Origin: Epiperipatus broadwayi
Lineage: Eukaryota > Onychophora > Udeonychophora > Euonychophora > Peripatidae
DNA: 64,000 nucleotides
Assembly (NCBI GenBank): GCA_028023455.1
Contig: JAQFVV010012402.1
Coordinates: 14,006,483 to 14,070,482 of the forward strand
Reading direction: 5' to 3'
The translations under genes were made by a program, and so were the position numbers. The first letter of the stretch is position 1; each line of letters starts with the position of its first letter. Below, one piece after another: positions 62,246-64,000 of the stretch. The notes below the pieces were generated by a model. The model was not told the origin of the DNA and did no database searches. It worked only from the letters and a program-made list of their open reading frames with translations.

Positions 62246-63534
62246 TAGTAAATTTTTTTTTCCGGGTCCATGGCTTGCCCAAACGTGGGGCCTCGAATAT
62301 TTAAACACCCACATCCCTGTAGATCTTAATTATTTAAACACCCACATCCCTGTAGTTTAATTTTAGCATTGTGTTTTCGCATTTAATTACTCAAATCCTT
62401 TATATTTTGATATATAATATTTTTCAAACTCTGTATTATCTATTTGCGTGTATATTTCATATATTTTGTTTGACTCGGGCATTCAATTACTTATCCTATA
62501 TAATCAGAACTTGTCCAAACATGCTATAGTGTGATACGAGCCATCTGTATTATCTGTATTCATTGTTTCACTTAAATCACGCTATGTACGCATAGCGTAA
62601 ATTACTTAAATATTGTCCCAAGTGAATATTGTGACAATTATAAATATTTCAAATATTGTATTTTCTATCAAAATAAAGTTTCATCGGCTCAACATGCAAT
62701 ATAGCATAATGATAAAACAAATGTTGTAATCAATATACATAAAAAAAAAAATGCGAATGTTTAATGAGTGCCCGTAGTTAAATGGAACAGTTATTAAAAT
62801 TAATTTTGGGAAGCTAACAGTCTATGGATATTTTTAACTGGTGACATGGCGCCCAAGGGTAATTTCACTAAACGGAGTTACTTCTAAAATAAATTTTGTC
62901 ACCAGGCTCAATTCTTTTGTATGAAATTTGTTTTCTAAACGTGTGTAAATTTTTCTTAGACCAAATAATGAGACGTGAATCGGATCAATAATTATGTCAA
63001 TAAATATATATGTTTGCAAATCTTAAATAAGAAGGAACAAAATAATTATACCCGGATCTAGCGAATGTTAATATATATAACTAAAATTTGCTTGAGTTTA
63101 AAAATATATATGTTAGCGAAATATTTTTTTGACAGGTAGAATTTAAGAGATTTTATATATACGGGCAGTTAAAAATATATATGTTGGCAGCAGATTTAAG
63201 CGAGAAATTTTAGCAGTAGTAAGAGGGCAGTAGTTGGGGTTTTAAGTGATAAATATAAAAGCAGCAATTAGGCCGACAGAACCGAGAGGGAGATAGCCTA
63301 TTAGCCATTAATAAAATTGTAATTAAACGTAATCATCGCAGAGATTTAAACAAGGAAAAATAATAAGAGTATATTTTTTACCGTATTAGTTTTAATAAGC
63401 TCCACGGAAAACAGTTTAAACATTTTCTTTATCAGTGCGATACATTGTGTTAAAGATATATTAATATAGTTAGCGATAAAATAAAAAGTAATCATCATCA
63501 TCGATCACGATAATCATCCAAAGCCAGGGGTAAT
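62246..63534 (+). other. Leader of the LTR element with a primer-site-like sequence
   Basis: At 62271 the sequence TGGCTTGCCCAAACGTGGGG resembles the tRNA-Lys(CUU) primer site TGGCGCCCAACGTGGGGC with a few inserted bases. It lies about 25 bases after the LTR, further than usual. A 26-base duplication (tatttaaacacccacatccc twice) follows at 62300-62355. The remaining leader of about 1.2 kb is AT-rich, with several tatatatgtt(a/g)gc words near 63070-63190. No coding frame was seen before 63535. Confidence 0.65.
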
Positions 63535-64000
63535 ATGGACAACAACCACGCTGATCAAGAACCGGACCCATCCGGATTTCTTGAATCTCCTCCAAAAAGT
63601 ATGAGAACTGTCCAGAAAATGACCAAGGAAGATTCTGATCTGGATGATCTGGTAGAATTATATAAGAGAAGCGAAGAGAGGGCAAGAAAGCAGGAAAAGG
63701 AAGCCCAAAGAAAAGAGACGGAGTGTAAAAAGTTTACCAGGATGCTCCTCGACGAATTGGCACAAGCGAGAGAAGGATATAGGGCTCTCCAACGGAAATT
63801 GGAAGAATACTGCTCAGGAAATCGGAAAAAAATGAGCGAATGCCGAGATCAAACTGAGCCAAAAATAATACAATACCTGGACAATGAAGTCCTGATAGCA
63901 AAAACAGAAACTGACGATACAAACAGTATCAACGAGGCAGTGGACCTAAACCTAAGATGTCAGGCCTCTAACGATGATCTACCACCTCCTCAAGCGCATA
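63535..64000 (+). CDS. Gag-like open frame, N-terminal 155 codons, runs off the window
   Basis: The frame opens at ATG 63535 after an in-frame stop at 63511 and stays open to the window end. Its composition is quite different from the AT-rich surroundings. The protein starts MDNNHADQEPDPSGFLESPP, followed by a long Lys/Glu/Arg-rich stretch (residues about 35-110) likely to form a coiled coil, for example RSEERARKQEKEAQRKETE. This fits the matrix-like N-terminus of a gypsy Gag but shows no diagnostic capsid motif yet. Position downstream of LTR and leader supports a retrotransposon Gag. An unrelated function cannot be excluded from this fragment. Confidence 0.7.
   Translation, partial: MDNNHADQEPDPSGFLESPPKSMRTVQKMTKEDSDLDDLVELYKRSEERARKQEKEAQRKETECKKFTRMLLDELAQAREGYRALQRKLEEYCSGNRKKMSECRDQTEPKIIQYLDNEVLIAKTETDDTNSINEAVDLNLRCQASNDDLPPPQAH

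Overview
This is a nuclear window from a multicellular animal, almost certainly an invertebrate with an AT-rich, intron-heavy, transposon-rich genome. It holds spliced exons of an animal enzyme gene, RTE-type LINE and Ty3/gypsy sequence, a hAT element, tRNA-derived SINEs, fold-back MITEs and long (TA)n and (ATT)n arrays. The gene's sequence looks invertebrate. A cephalopod-like or arachnid-like genome would fit, but I cannot assign a species. There are no bacterial operons, no CRISPR array and no rRNA genes.

The only host protein gene I can support is kynurenine 3-monooxygenase (KMO), on the minus strand. Four consecutive internal exons join in frame: 55323-55516, 40572-40629, 29301-29390 and 15916-15973. 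Together they carry 400 coding bases, matching roughly residues 206-339 of the human enzyme, spread over 39.6 kb. The three introns between them are 14,693, 11,181 and 13,327 bases. The 5' exons must lie beyond the right edge. The C-terminal exons were not found in the first 15.9 kb.

Layout: 1-3805 is a minus-strand LTR retrotransposon cut by the window edge. Its LTR is about 2.16 kb and its primer site matches tRNA-Lys(CUU). Next, 3.8-15.9 kb holds fold-back and MITE repeats, a retroposed tRNA-Gly copy and a hAT element with a perfect 8-bp target duplication. The KMO introns (16-55 kb) hold several hairpin MITEs, including a perfect 130-bp palindrome, a 2.7-kb solo LTR with target duplication, a degenerate minus-strand gypsy element, a SINE, and a degenerate plus-strand gypsy element with its own nested MITE. 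From 57.4 to 59.5 kb is a decayed minus-strand RTE-type LINE. From 59.5 kb to the end is a second copy of the 2.7-kb LTR, now followed by a leader, a primer-site-like sequence and an open gag-like frame that runs off the window.

Most of the annotation is therefore mobile DNA in one long gene. I found no convincing new multi-gene system. The best leads are the long intact palindromes inside a transcribed gene, the very long LTR family with an open coding frame at the right edge, and the tRNA-Gly retrocopy.
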